A stretch of DNA of 64,000 nucleotides from a virus. The notes under the pieces were generated by a model. It searched no databases. It was not told the DNA's origin and saw only the letters and a list, made by a program, of their open reading frames with translations. This document shows positions 6,585-16,130 of this stretch, in pieces. The position numbers were made by a program, and so were the translations under genes. Position 1 is the first letter of the stretch, and each line of letters starts with the position of its first letter. The stretch is taken from IMG/VR virus record IMGVR_UViG_3300029812_000129, positions 1 through 64,000 of that record. One strand, 5' to 3'.

Positions 6585-7601
6585 TTATACCACAAAACTT
6601 TTTAAAAGATTATCTTTTTGTGATTCCCAGCTATAATATTTTTCTATATGCTTTCTCGCTTTTAAGGAAAACTTAGACGTATCGTTTTTTACACACCAAT
6701 CTATTTTATTAGTTAAATCTGCTATATTAAAACCATTTTTCTCTATCCTGAAATGACCACAACGTACTAGCTCAACTCTTACTACGGGAACAAGTAATTT
6801 CTTCTCATTAAAATAAGTATTCATAGGGTCAGCATCTAAAGTAATTACAGGGATTCCGCAAGCCATTGGTTCCACAATTGTTCTACCATAGCCTTCAAAC
6901 TTGCTGGGTTGAATAGCAATATCGCCTTCTTCGTATAATTCGTATGGATTCTTGCATTCGTATCTAACTTCTATTCTATTATCTATATGTATAATGTTTT
7001 GTATATCCAAAGGTAATTTACTAATTGGCTTTTGTGCATAAATAATAAGCTTTTCAGCCATAGATTTGTTAAAAGCTCGTACAGTTTCCTCAACAGATTT
7101 TCTACCCATAAACCCAAAATAACCTGCTACGTGAACAAAAGTTTTCCCTGTTCGCTTACGATAAGGAAACTTATTTATATCTATTGGTAATTTACAAAGA
7201 ACTCTTCTGTCCCCAAATCTTGCCGCTTTGTTATATGCTGATATATTTGGACATAAAAACTTATCACAGTATTCCCACATAGGATCATTTGGATAAAATA
7301 ATTCTTGATGTATTTGTACAACAGATTTTATGCCTAATATATTTGTCATCTTATACAACATCTTATTAAATGGAGTTTCAATAGTTAATAGCGTATCTAT
7401 GTCAATATTCTTTAGCCAATTATATATTGTTTCTTCGCTTGGCAAATATGCCACATTTTTCTGTTTATCAGACCATATTTCTCTCCCTTTAACAGAATCA
7501 ACCGAAAGAATATTTTCAATACCCAAATTATCTACGTATTCTTTTGTGAACATACCTATTCCAGAGGTTTCATTTGTATATCCGACTATTCCTATTTTCA
7601 T
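6585..7601 (-). CDS. Glycosyltransferase, GT-B fold (family 4-like)
   Basis: 338 residues. An N-terminal Rossmann half begins MKIGIVGYTNETSGIGMF. The C-terminal donor site has FEGYGRTIVEPMACGIPVIT (about residue 238), the classical EGxG..E..ACG signature of retaining family 4 enzymes. Overlaps the upstream ParB-like gene by 4 bases and is followed by the GT-A enzyme, so they are co-expressed. Confidence 0.85.
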   Translation of the reverse strand: MKIGIVGYTNETSGIGMFTKEYVDNLGIENILSVDSVKGREIWSDKQKNVAYLPSEETIYNWLKNIDIDTLLTIETPFNKMLYKMTNILGIKSVVQIHQELFYPNDPMWEYCDKFLCPNISAYNKAARFGDRRVLCKLPIDINKFPYRKRTGKTFVHVAGYFGFMGRKSVEETVRAFNKSMAEKLIIYAQKPISKLPLDIQNIIHIDNRIEVRYECKNPYELYEEGDIAIQPSKFEGYGRTIVEPMACGIPVITLDADPMNTYFNEKKLLVPVVRVELVRCGHFRIEKNGFNIADLTNKIDWCVKNDTSKFSLKARKHIEKYYSWESQKDNLLKSFVV

Positions 7602-8032
7602 TTTCCTACTCCAAAAATATAGGCTTTTAATGTTTGCACTCTATGATAACATGCACAAATAGTTCTTTGAGTACCATCCGTAACAACTATATTCCCACTT
7701 CTATATATTAATATTATTTGAGGAAAATCTTTTATCTTATTTTTACCAGCCTTAATCTCTTTAGCAAAAGGGAAGCCTTCCTCATCATCTATTTTATTTC
7801 TTATGCTTTCAACAAAATCAATATAAGGTGTCCCGACAGGAGTAGGATTGCCCCTAAAATCACTGTGTAAAATATGTAAATCGCAAACCCTTGGTTCTAT
7901 TTCTATCCAGTCATCAACTCTCCAAAAATAATCCTTTAAATCAGAGTATGGGCTTGTCACCAACATATGCTTTTGTAAATCAGATAAAGAAATCTTTTTA
8001 GTGTTTCGCAAAGAACAAAAGTCGTTTGCCAT
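7598..8032 (-). CDS. Hypothetical protein with ParB/sulfiredoxin-like end
   Basis: 144 residues. The last 35 residues (IILIYRSGNIVVTDGTQRTICACYHR) resemble the DGxxRxxA segment of ParB-like nuclease or ATP-binding folds. The start at 8032 (MANDFCSL) gives less overlap with the upstream methyltransferase than the frame start at 8050. Role in the sugar and methyl block unknown. Confidence 0.5.
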   Translation of the reverse strand: MANDFCSLRNTKKISLSDLQKHMLVTSPYSDLKDYFWRVDDWIEIEPRVCDLHILHSDFRGNPTPVGTPYIDFVESIRNKIDDEEGFPFAKEIKAGKNKIKDFPQIILIYRSGNIVVTDGTQRTICACYHRVQTLKAYIFGVGK

Positions 8033-8621
8033 CTTTTGTTTCTGGTGCATTTACCTCTCCAATCTTTTTAACACTTTTAAAATACTTTTTAAGATATTTA
8101 TCTAATGGACTAAGCTCTTCTACCACATTATAATATTTTGTCATTACATCGTTTAAATCTGGAAATTCAATAATTGCACCTCTCTTAACGCTTTTGGCAA
8201 GTAATTCAAAGAACCTTGGTATATCATTGAAGTAATGTAATACGTTTAAAACAAATGCAATATCAAAACGATCATCAAAAGTTTCTAAATCTTCTAATAA
8301 TAAATTCTCTTTTACCAACATTATTTGTTCTGCATCAATATGATTTGCTCTTAAAATCATTTCTTGAGCATCTGCTATTTTCTTATCACCTTCAAAAGAT
8401 AGAACAGAAACGTCTTCAGTCTTACAAACTGCTCGTATAGAAAAATATCCATGATATGAACCTATATCTAATATTCTGTCGCCACTCTTAATAAATGGTT
8501 TGATAATATTCCATCGTTCTTCACAATTTTTACTCCAGCCATTTATAACTTTTTCCCCATTAATAAAAACATCTTGATACGTACCAGACTCTTTTATCAT
8601 GTCTACCATAACATCATTCAT
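7998..8621 (-). CDS. Class I SAM methyltransferase
   Basis: 207 residues. Motif I is RILDIGSYHGYFSIRA (about residue 45), followed by an acidic loop and FDIAFVLNVLHYFNDIPRF, the motif IV region of small-molecule or sugar methyltransferases. Lies between two glycosyltransferase genes with overlapping ends, consistent with methylation of a glycan. Confidence 0.8.
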   Translation of the reverse strand: MNDVMVDMIKESGTYQDVFINGEKVINGWSKNCEERWNIIKPFIKSGDRILDIGSYHGYFSIRAVCKTEDVSVLSFEGDKKIADAQEMILRANHIDAEQIMLVKENLLLEDLETFDDRFDIAFVLNVLHYFNDIPRFFELLAKSVKRGAIIEFPDLNDVMTKYYNVVEELSPLDKYLKKYFKSVKKIGEVNAPETKDGKRLLFFAKH

Positions 8622-9523
8622 AATTTTCGTATCTCCTCCAATAGTTTATCTACTCTATTTTTATATGAATACTTTTTATGTACAAGCTCGTATCCATTTT
8701 TAGCTATTTCTTTTCGTTTTGTAGGATGGTATAAGTAATAATCTATTAAACCAATTGCTTCATCAATACTTTTAAACCAAACAAGATGTTTTTTATTTTC
8801 AAACTCTTTTTCCAAACCTTTTATATATGGAGTTAAAAAAAATGCTCCACAACCAAGAGCTAAATAAACCCTATTTGACCAATAGCCTTCATTTACACCT
8901 GGATATTTATCACCTAAAGCTATTTTGCAGGATGAGTAAACTTTACATAGCTTATCATTAAAAGCTGTGCCACCACAAGGGACAAATGGTGCTTTTGTAG
9001 TACCATACATTTTTAAATCATAGTATTTGGCTATTTCACGAAGATATTTTTTTCTTTTATCTGTATATGCGTTACCAACAAATATTACATCATTATAATA
9101 TTTCTTATCTTTTCGTACTCTTCTATGCAAAGGTTTGATACAGCCCTGTCTTATGCATGTTTGATTAATCCCATATTTTTCCCAGTTCACAATATTATCA
9201 GTTGTAACTAATAAATCCATTTTTTGTGCTTGGGGAATAAACCATTTATCTCTGTTACCATGGAACATCCAATCAAATGTCCACATTACTTTCTTTGCCT
9301 TTAGTCTACTTGTAAGTAGGTTAAAACGATTAATATCTACTTTACCCATTTGGGGAAACAAAACAATATCTGGATTATCTATTTTCAAAGCATCAAATGC
9401 TCTTTCCACAGAAATAGCTATAACTTCATTATTTTTTTTAAGTTGATTATAAACCAAAATCTCATCTGGGACTTCCCCTGCGTATGCGGTTCCGTTAAAA
9501 TATCCTATATGGATAATTTTCAC
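8618..9523 (-). CDS. CgeB-like glycosyltransferase (GT-B)
   Basis: 301 residues. The start MKIIHIGYFNGTAYAGEVPD, mid-region DVIFVGNAYTDKRKKYL and end NRVYLALGCGAFFLTPYIKG are typical of the CgeB/DUF3880-type glycosyltransferases found in phages and spore-forming bacteria. Overlaps the downstream methyltransferase by 4 bases. Confidence 0.75.
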   Translation of the reverse strand: MKIIHIGYFNGTAYAGEVPDEILVYNQLKKNNEVIAISVERAFDALKIDNPDIVLFPQMGKVDINRFNLLTSRLKAKKVMWTFDWMFHGNRDKWFIPQAQKMDLLVTTDNIVNWEKYGINQTCIRQGCIKPLHRRVRKDKKYYNDVIFVGNAYTDKRKKYLREIAKYYDLKMYGTTKAPFVPCGGTAFNDKLCKVYSSCKIALGDKYPGVNEGYWSNRVYLALGCGAFFLTPYIKGLEKEFENKKHLVWFKSIDEAIGLIDYYLYHPTKRKEIAKNGYELVHKKYSYKNRVDKLLEEIRKL

Positions 9524-10093
9524 TTAAACTCCTAATTTTAGACAAACAATACCTGATACGCTTTTATCTATAATTTGGTTTCTTAAAAATGATTCTTGTG
9601 TTGGAAGCCAGCAACTTCCCATCTTAGCGAAATAATCTTCTATTTCTATTTTATATCCTTCAGAAAATTTTAATATTCTTTCTCTGTTATATACTCTAAA
9701 CGGAGAAATAGTTCTTGGTTTGCCATATGGAGTGGTTATTAAAACCTTCCCCCCTGGTTTTAATAAAGGTTTAATAATTTCTTGCATCATTTTAATATCA
9801 TTATCTTTACCGCCAATATGTTCTATAACAGATATTAAGGTAATTCTATCAAATTTTTGTCTAAAAGTATGGGAAAATATATTTGAACGTTCAAATGAAA
9901 CATTTGGATGACCAAGGAATGATGGCTCTAAGTCAACCCCAATTACATTATGTCCTAAGCCTCCCAACATTATAGGAAAGTACGTTTGACAACTGCCTAT
10001 ATCTAAAATGTCCCCATTACATATGTTTAAATTAGATAATATCCAACCATATTCGACTATTCTTTCACAATAAGAAATATCTTGTAGAAACAT
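9524..10093 (-). CDS. Class I SAM methyltransferase
   Basis: 189 residues. Motif I is ILDIGSCQTYFPIML, motif II is NVIGVDLEPS, and a later ITLISVIEHIGG matches the small-molecule methyltransferase pattern (xxxVxEHI). Part of the overlapping sugar/methyl gene block. Confidence 0.8.
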   Translation of the reverse strand: MFLQDISYCERIVEYGWILSNLNICNGDILDIGSCQTYFPIMLGGLGHNVIGVDLEPSFLGHPNVSFERSNIFSHTFRQKFDRITLISVIEHIGGKDNDIKMMQEIIKPLLKPGGKVLITTPYGKPRTISPFRVYNRERILKFSEGYKIEIEDYFAKMGSCWLPTQESFLRNQIIDKSVSGIVCLKLGV

Positions 10094-10180
10094 TTATTTG
10101 CTCCTTGGTTTGTTCATAAAATATTGTGATATTAAAAGCATTATTAAAAATATACCCAACATAATAAAACCATTTAACAT
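10094..10180 (-). CDS. 28-residue membrane peptide
   Basis: ATG to TAA encodes a single hydrophobic helix (LNGFIMLGIFLIMLLISQYF) with a basic end KPRSK. AGAGGTG lies 6 bases upstream, and the start overlaps the stop of the methyltransferase at 10174. Its tail carries the ribosome site (AAGGAGC) of the next gene. Too short for standard gene calling. Confidence 0.55.
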   Translation of the reverse strand: MLNGFIMLGIFLIMLLISQYFMNKPRSK

Positions 10181-10641
10181 TTTACACCTCTAATTCTCAG
10201 ATTACCATTAATATAACTTTTGTCAACTACTTTTAAATTCAATTCTTCAAAGATAAGTTCAAGAATAGGTAACGTGTATCCCGCCAAATGTGTATTCTCC
10301 AAATATTCTTGCCCACCATAAATTCTTCTAATCAATTCTCTTGGGTTATTTATAAAAACTTTATATAGCTCTAAAATATCTGGGCATTGAATAAAAATAG
10401 AACCGCCTTTTTTAAGTAATGATACCCAATAGATCAATACCTTAAGCGATTCTTGTTGTGGGAAATGTTCCAATACATCTATTGCCCTTATTTCATCAAC
10501 CTCATTTTTCCTAAAAGGCAAATTACATAAAGACAAATCTGCAATTATATCTACTCCGTTTAACGGTCTTACATCAATATTAATATACCCATTTTTTTGA
10601 ATATCTTTGCCACACCCAACATTCAGCCTAATCTCTTCCAT
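10174..10641 (-). CDS. SAM methyltransferase (type 11-like)
   Basis: 155 residues. LNVGCGKD at residues 6-13 is motif I; VDEIRAIDVLEHFPQQ is the EHF/EHI signature; LLKKGGSIFIQCPD follows. The start at 10641 is chosen because GGAAAGG is directly upstream. First gene of the modification block after the fibre gene. Confidence 0.8.
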   Translation of the reverse strand: MEEIRLNVGCGKDIQKNGYINIDVRPLNGVDIIADLSLCNLPFRKNEVDEIRAIDVLEHFPQQESLKVLIYWVSLLKKGGSIFIQCPDILELYKVFINNPRELIRRIYGGQEYLENTHLAGYTLPILELIFEELNLKVVDKSYINGNLRIRGVKC

Positions 10642-10727
10642 ACCTTTCCTCTCCAATAGCCCAAAAACATACCTCACGTACCTTTTTTACAGTTTTAAGC
10701 GACTTTTAGGCTATTACCCTACTACTA

Positions 10728-12242
10728 CTATACCGAAGCCTGTTTTCTCCTGTAATGTATCGTTATATTAGCGTTTTCACCTTTGCAAGTCATTGTTGGG
10801 GTAGCCGCTTCCGTAAATTCAACAGATAATGTTAAAATCAATGCTGAAGCAAATTCTTGCGTAAAATCTGCTGTGAAAAAATTACCATTTTGCATATCCA
10901 TAGAAATTTCATTTGGTGTTGCGGCATCATCTGTTAATTTTATTGTAACATAATTGCTTGCATCTGCACCCGCTATAGCTGTTTTAAAATATATATCTAT
11001 TTTAGTAACAACAATGTTTTCGGTTAGAGTTATTTTATCATAAGTTATTTCTTCTGTCGCCCCGACAATAAAACTATTTTTAAAATTATCTAAAGCACTC
11101 TTTTGTAGGTGTATGATTTGGGCTACTGTTACCAAACCTTTTTGAGCTTCTGTAGCAGATTGTATATCATCTGTTCCATCTGTATGGTCTACTGCGTGAG
11201 CTTGTGCGTGGTGGTCGTCTGTCCCCTGCCCAGTAGTGTCGCTATGTGCAATTGGTGTTCCTTTGGCATCTGCCCCTGTATGCGTATGACCAGTAGTGTC
11301 ATCAAAAACAAGTTCTGATTCTGGTATAGGGTCTAATTCTGTGTAAACATTTACTTTTGGTGGTGTTCCGTGTGTTTGATCAACTTCTTTTGGAATACCA
11401 TATTCTAATGCTATACCTGTATCTTCAAAAACAAGGTTAGGTGTCGCCGCCATTTCTTCATCATGCAATAAAGAATAAGCAGGATAATCTCCGCTTACAT
11501 ATGTTCTATATATTCTATAGCCCACTGCTCCTGCGGGGAAATCTCCTATAGTAATAGTCATTTTATTTTCTGAATTTGTATTATTAATAGATGGCAATCC
11601 TTCTGCTCCAAGAGCATCCGACCCGTCATCTATATATGTTGGGTCTGCTACAGCAACCTGTTTTAAGAAATAATAAAGGCTTTCATCTTTACGCCTATAT
11701 ACATTCCAATAGGTAGCTCCAGTAGGAGGAGAAGGGAAAGTTAATGTAACTGTATTTGTAGATGCAGTAGTAGGAACAACAATAACAGCCAAATCACTTG
11801 CAAGTGTTTCTCCGTTTCCTTTAACAGCAGAAATTACATAATAATATATACCAGGAGTTAATATTCCGCCAGTAGTTAGTGTCGTTAGTTCTGGGGGGGA
11901 AGGAGCTGGTAACGAAGCTGGAGTTTCTTCATAATATTCTGGTGAAGCCATTGTTTCGCCCGTATTATCATACCAAGATACTCTATAACAAACCACACTA
12001 TCGGCAGGTAAAGACCCTCCTGTTTCTGCTAATGATAATGTAGCCCCAAATTCTGGCGTAGCAGCGTTCATTGGGTTAGTTAATCTTTCTACTCCTGTAT
12101 GAGTATGATAAAATATTTGATTCAATAATTTATCTATTAAAACTCTGTCTGCATCAGTAAAAGAATAATTATCTGTTGAAGCAGGTTGACCTCTTAATAT
12201 TTGAAAACCAAAATTAACTGTTTTCTCTTCAAATTCTGGCAA
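10728..12242 (-). CDS. Tail fibre / receptor-binding protein
   Basis: 504 residues. Two or three fibronectin-III-like beta modules (about 80-290) contain repeats such as PGIYYYVISAVKGNGET and GATYWNVYRR. A histidine/aspartate-rich neck (HTHTGADAK, DDHHAQAHAVDH) is followed by DDIQSATEAQKGLVTVAQI, a motif very common in phage tail fibres. The C-terminal 120 residues look like a beta-rich head. It is the last structural gene before the glycosyl/methyl enzymes, which may act on it. Confidence 0.8.
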   Translation of the reverse strand: MPEFEEKTVNFGFQILRGQPASTDNYSFTDADRVLIDKLLNQIFYHTHTGVERLTNPMNAATPEFGATLSLAETGGSLPADSVVCYRVSWYDNTGETMASPEYYEETPASLPAPSPPELTTLTTGGILTPGIYYYVISAVKGNGETLASDLAVIVVPTTASTNTVTLTFPSPPTGATYWNVYRRKDESLYYFLKQVAVADPTYIDDGSDALGAEGLPSINNTNSENKMTITIGDFPAGAVGYRIYRTYVSGDYPAYSLLHDEEMAATPNLVFEDTGIALEYGIPKEVDQTHGTPPKVNVYTELDPIPESELVFDDTTGHTHTGADAKGTPIAHSDTTGQGTDDHHAQAHAVDHTDGTDDIQSATEAQKGLVTVAQIIHLQKSALDNFKNSFIVGATEEITYDKITLTENIVVTKIDIYFKTAIAGADASNYVTIKLTDDAATPNEISMDMQNGNFFTADFTQEFASALILTLSVEFTEAATPTMTCKGENANITIHYRRKQASV

Positions 12243-13583
12243 TTAAATCATCTCTTTTCTTATTTTCCCACCAGGGAAATGTTGTATGTTTTCTACTATT
12301 TTAGATGTAAAACCTTTAAAATATAATTCTCCCCCATAAGGATAAGAAAAAAAATTATATTTAAACGACCAACCATAATCATATAAATGACACGATCCAA
12401 AAGCCCCTTGGATAATTTTATCGGGAATATTTGTGTGCTTCCCATTAATAACAGGGTATGTGGCAAACAACAAAGAAGTAGAGGTATCCCCTCCCCGGGA
12501 ACTTACCTCTATAAAATCTACCCACTTATTATTTTTTTTATATGTAAGCCAAACATGCCCTATTCTGTCTATTCTGTGCCATTGCCAAAATAAAACAAAA
12601 GGAATTTTTTTATTCCAATCTATGGTAATATCAGAAAAATGTGCTTCGTCATAAATGTCTAAACTAACCCAAATGTCTTCATAAACATTCCAATCAGAAC
12701 TATCTCTATATCTAAGACAATATACCCCCGTATGATGAGTTGCAGGGTAAACAATGCAAATTTTATTATCTTTATCAACAGCTATTGATATTACGTCATC
12801 AGCCCATGAAGAATTAGTACATAAATCGTAAGATACTTCATCTTTTATGGAATCCGCCATAATTTTATTTGTTGCAGACCAAGAGAATCCAGTTTTTTTA
12901 CGATACCCTACCACCCCATTTAGATAATATTCCGTATTATAACCAACAAAAAAAACATAAATATCGTTATTCAAATCAATGGCAATACTTGGGTTCCATT
13001 GTCTTCCGACGGAACCCTCTTCTGTTTGTAAATTTTCAATATCCGACCAGGCCCCTGCAATTTTTGCTCTATAACAAACAACAGTATAAGGACTATCTTG
13101 CCAAGCCGTAAAAACAACATGAATATTATCATCCCTGTCAACAGCTATTGATGGGCTATAATTATCATATGTAGTAGAAGTAGATTTGTACGCTATAAGC
13201 TCAATAGCTTCCCATGAAACTGGTGTTCTTTTTCTATAAAAAATTGCATTATATGGCAAATTCCATAAAGGATCAAAAGAGTAATCATATCCTGTCCATA
13301 CAATATGTAAATTATCGTTTGAATCAATAGCAATGCCTACTTGTGGCTCTTCAGTCCATGCACAAGGTTCTTCTATATGGGATACCCATTCACATACCCA
13401 TGTTTCTCCATTATCAGATGAAATCGCTAAACGTACGTGCGGGATAAGCTCATCCTCTATCTCAAGATAATAATCATCTATAAAAACATAATACAACACC
13501 CCGTTTTTATCTTTCGCCATCCTTCTTGACCCAATACTCGCAACACCGACATATTTCGTAGTAACAATTTCAGAAATATCCAT
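12243..13583 (-). CDS. Beta-propeller virion protein (sialidase/BNR-like repeats)
   Basis: 446 residues with about six repeats of the form SIAVDRDDNIHVVFTAW, plus an Asp-box SSDNGETW near residue 55. This predicts a propeller displayed on the tail, likely for binding a carbohydrate; no catalytic Arg triad is obvious. Directly upstream of the fibre gene with no gap. Confidence 0.7.
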   Translation of the reverse strand: MDISEIVTTKYVGVASIGSRRMAKDKNGVLYYVFIDDYYLEIEDELIPHVRLAISSDNGETWVCEWVSHIEEPCAWTEEPQVGIAIDSNDNLHIVWTGYDYSFDPLWNLPYNAIFYRKRTPVSWEAIELIAYKSTSTTYDNYSPSIAVDRDDNIHVVFTAWQDSPYTVVCYRAKIAGAWSDIENLQTEEGSVGRQWNPSIAIDLNNDIYVFFVGYNTEYYLNGVVGYRKKTGFSWSATNKIMADSIKDEVSYDLCTNSSWADDVISIAVDKDNKICIVYPATHHTGVYCLRYRDSSDWNVYEDIWVSLDIYDEAHFSDITIDWNKKIPFVLFWQWHRIDRIGHVWLTYKKNNKWVDFIEVSSRGGDTSTSLLFATYPVINGKHTNIPDKIIQGAFGSCHLYDYGWSFKYNFFSYPYGGELYFKGFTSKIVENIQHFPGGKIRKEMI

Positions 13584-13978
13584 TAAAAAGTCTCCCCACC
13601 TGTTTTATAATCAATATAACTTCTACCAGTTAAAGTATAATAAACTTCTACTGAATAATATGTTTTGCCTGTAGCTGGTTCACCATTTATTGTAACGCTA
13701 AATTTACAACTTTTATACATTGACTTAGCATCTATTTCAAAATCTCTTACCAATGCAGTAGCTTGAGTAATATCACCAGATATTATTTTATACCCGAATG
13801 TAACTGTTGGTTCTTCTAAAAATCTTATACAACCAAAAGGAATATAATTAGTTTCTACAGCAGCTTCACCCGTACCCTCAAAAGTAAGTTTGCCACTAAC
13901 AGCTCGTATATTCTCGGTGCTTTTTTCAGTATTAGCTAATTCACGCCTTCTGTTTTCTACAATTTCGTATAGTTTCAT
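13583..13978 (-). CDS. Putative tail-tip accessory protein
   Basis: 131 residues, mostly beta-strand pattern with NRRRELANTEKSTENIR at the start. Overlaps the propeller start by one base. Position between the hub and propeller genes suggests a baseplate component; no family recognised. Confidence 0.5.
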   Translation of the reverse strand: MKLYEIVENRRRELANTEKSTENIRAVSGKLTFEGTGEAAVETNYIPFGCIRFLEEPTVTFGYKIISGDITQATALVRDFEIDAKSMYKSCKFSVTINGEPATGKTYYSVEVYYTLTGRSYIDYKTGGETF

Positions 13979-13979
13979 T

Positions 13980-15767
13980 TTATCCTCCTGTTGGAGTTAA
14001 ATCGAAAGCTTCTAATGTTGCTTCCCATGCTCCAGACCCTAAATTCATTGTACTGTTTATTCCTGTAACTAATATTTTTGTTGAAGTATGCGTATTCGCT
14101 TCTATCAATTCAACCACATCTCCTACCTGATATTTATAGTTTCCAACAACTTTTACTGACATAACATTGTTTTTAACATTACACCAAAAATCTATTAACT
14201 TAGCCATCTTTTCACAATCAGCTACAGATTTTAAAGCAGGTTCTCCATGAATTGCTTGTCTATGCTGGAATCTTAGAGGCACTAAATAATGCCCTGGCCA
14301 TCCACTATTGTATGTTGGAGCATGTTCTCCTACCATTATTTCTGGTTCATCAAATTCTATTTCGGTAACTCCTGGTTGAGTAACAGTTGTAGTAGCGGGA
14401 ACTCTCTGTTGCCTTTTATTCCATGCTTTTCTGGTAGCGGTATTAAATACTCCACAAATAGTATCAGGCATATATTCATTGACCAACCAAGCATAAGGTC
14501 TACCATTTCTATATATAGCTCCTTTAGGCTCGCACCAACCCAATGAAGCCGTCCGCATATAAGTATCATATGATTGGATAACACGTAAGGTAGGTTTTAT
14601 AATACCAACCTTTTTCTGAAATTCCATTACAGCTCTATAGCATTTTATACCATAATAATTTATTCCGCTTCCATGTTTAGATGATGGAACCCATATTTGT
14701 ACAGCAGCATCAGTTGTTCCAGAAGAAAGATTGGCTACCCAGCTTTTAAAATTAGTCCAATCAGCACTTGGTGTTTGATAGCCAAAACCCCTACTTGCGA
14801 ATAATTGTCTTGATGTATAGGTAACATTTTTTATTGTTTTTTCAGGAGTAGTAGTAACTTTTCCTATTGCACCAACAGTAGCACCCTTTATTATTATAGA
14901 TGACTTAGCATATGTATCAGATATTCTACGAGAGATACTGCTTAAATCGACTTTAGAAGTAACAGTATATTCTGATCTTGGAATAGATCCTTCTTCTGCC
15001 CCGCAAGATTCAAAATGAGGAATACCAAATCTATCTATATAAAATTGATAACCAACTATTTCCTTTATTCTATTTATGCCATCTATAAGCATTAGTTCAC
15101 TCATCTCTTCTATTGGAATCATAACGCCTGTACTCTCTACATTCCAAGAAGTGAACCCCGCTATACGAAGCAATAGTTTAACTACTTCTGATAAATCCGA
15201 ATATACTATCCATCTTTTTGCAGTTCTTTTGCTTGCATCCGATTCTTTATCATTTTTTGTACAAAAACCACATGGATAATATTCGTCTGGAATAATAGGA
15301 GGATATAGTGTTTGAACCAAAAGTAATTTTGCTAAATCTTTACATCTAATAGTCAACATCCCTGGAGGATTATTCATTATGACTTCATCTATTAACCAAA
15401 AACCTGTTTGGCTAATATCTCCTCCATATCCCTGCCATGTTTTGATAACAGTATTAGGTAAAAGTATCCTATTCCATCCACCAGCATCATATCCTGTTGG
15501 ATTAGTGGGAGATAGCCATCCTGTTGGATTAAATATGCTTATTTCGCATGTAGCACTATCAGCTTCAAAAGACCTATTAATAGTAATATTAGCTACGTTA
15601 GGTACAATAACTTCTCTTGCCCCGACCCATGGCTGTAAATCTAAGTATCTATATGCATGTGCATTATCAGGAGTAAAAACATTTGTTCCTGTAGCAATTT
15701 TATTATCTGGATATGCTTTTACTGTTAAAACAGGTTTATTGGTACCTACATAATTAGGATATGTCAT
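13980..15767 (-). CDS. Tail hub / baseplate protein
   Basis: 595 residues. The N-terminal beta-rich part has NITINRSFEADSATCEISIF and NTVIKTWQGYGGDISQTGFW; the central VKLLLRIAGF and FYIDRFGIPHFE resemble the hub domains of tail-associated proteins (gp27/gp44-like). Position after tape measure and a small Dit-like protein supports a tail-tip hub. No lysozyme or peptidase motif seen. Confidence 0.6.
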   Translation of the reverse strand: MTYPNYVGTNKPVLTVKAYPDNKIATGTNVFTPDNAHAYRYLDLQPWVGAREVIVPNVANITINRSFEADSATCEISIFNPTGWLSPTNPTGYDAGGWNRILLPNTVIKTWQGYGGDISQTGFWLIDEVIMNNPPGMLTIRCKDLAKLLLVQTLYPPIIPDEYYPCGFCTKNDKESDASKRTAKRWIVYSDLSEVVKLLLRIAGFTSWNVESTGVMIPIEEMSELMLIDGINRIKEIVGYQFYIDRFGIPHFESCGAEEGSIPRSEYTVTSKVDLSSISRRISDTYAKSSIIIKGATVGAIGKVTTTPEKTIKNVTYTSRQLFASRGFGYQTPSADWTNFKSWVANLSSGTTDAAVQIWVPSSKHGSGINYYGIKCYRAVMEFQKKVGIIKPTLRVIQSYDTYMRTASLGWCEPKGAIYRNGRPYAWLVNEYMPDTICGVFNTATRKAWNKRQQRVPATTTVTQPGVTEIEFDEPEIMVGEHAPTYNSGWPGHYLVPLRFQHRQAIHGEPALKSVADCEKMAKLIDFWCNVKNNVMSVKVVGNYKYQVGDVVELIEANTHTSTKILVTGINSTMNLGSGAWEATLEAFDLTPTGG

Positions 15768-15770
15768 TTA

Positions 15771-16121
15771 TTATAAGCCTGTAATAATATGGAAATCTAT
15801 TGTAAAATAATAAACAGTATTATTACTGGCGTACCTCCTTCTATCAAGTTTTAAAGAAGAAATTATAACTGTATAAGTATCCCCTAAATCATCTATAAGT
15901 GTTAATATTCCACCCGTTTCATACCAAGAATTGAATTGGGTAAAAACAGCTTTAGTTAATACCCAGCCTGATGCACTCATTGTTGGAGGGGCATCTCTAC
16001 CTTCTTGTATTACTGGTGCAGCATCTATTATTTCTATTGTATGAATATTCTTGCCTCTATCAAAAGAAACAGAATCAGGATTAATTACAAAATCTATAGA
16101 GTTAAGGTTCCATCTTGCCAT
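15771..16121 (-). CDS. Small distal tail protein
   Basis: 116 residues: INPDSVSFDRGKNIHTIEII and DDLGDTYTVIISSLKLDRRR. Size, beta pattern and place directly after the tape measure fit a distal tail or tube-initiator protein. Family not certain. Confidence 0.5.
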   Translation of the reverse strand: MARWNLNSIDFVINPDSVSFDRGKNIHTIEIIDAAPVIQEGRDAPPTMSASGWVLTKAVFTQFNSWYETGGILTLIDDLGDTYTVIISSLKLDRRRYASNNTVYYFTIDFHIITGL

Positions 16122-16130
16122 TTTTACTCC

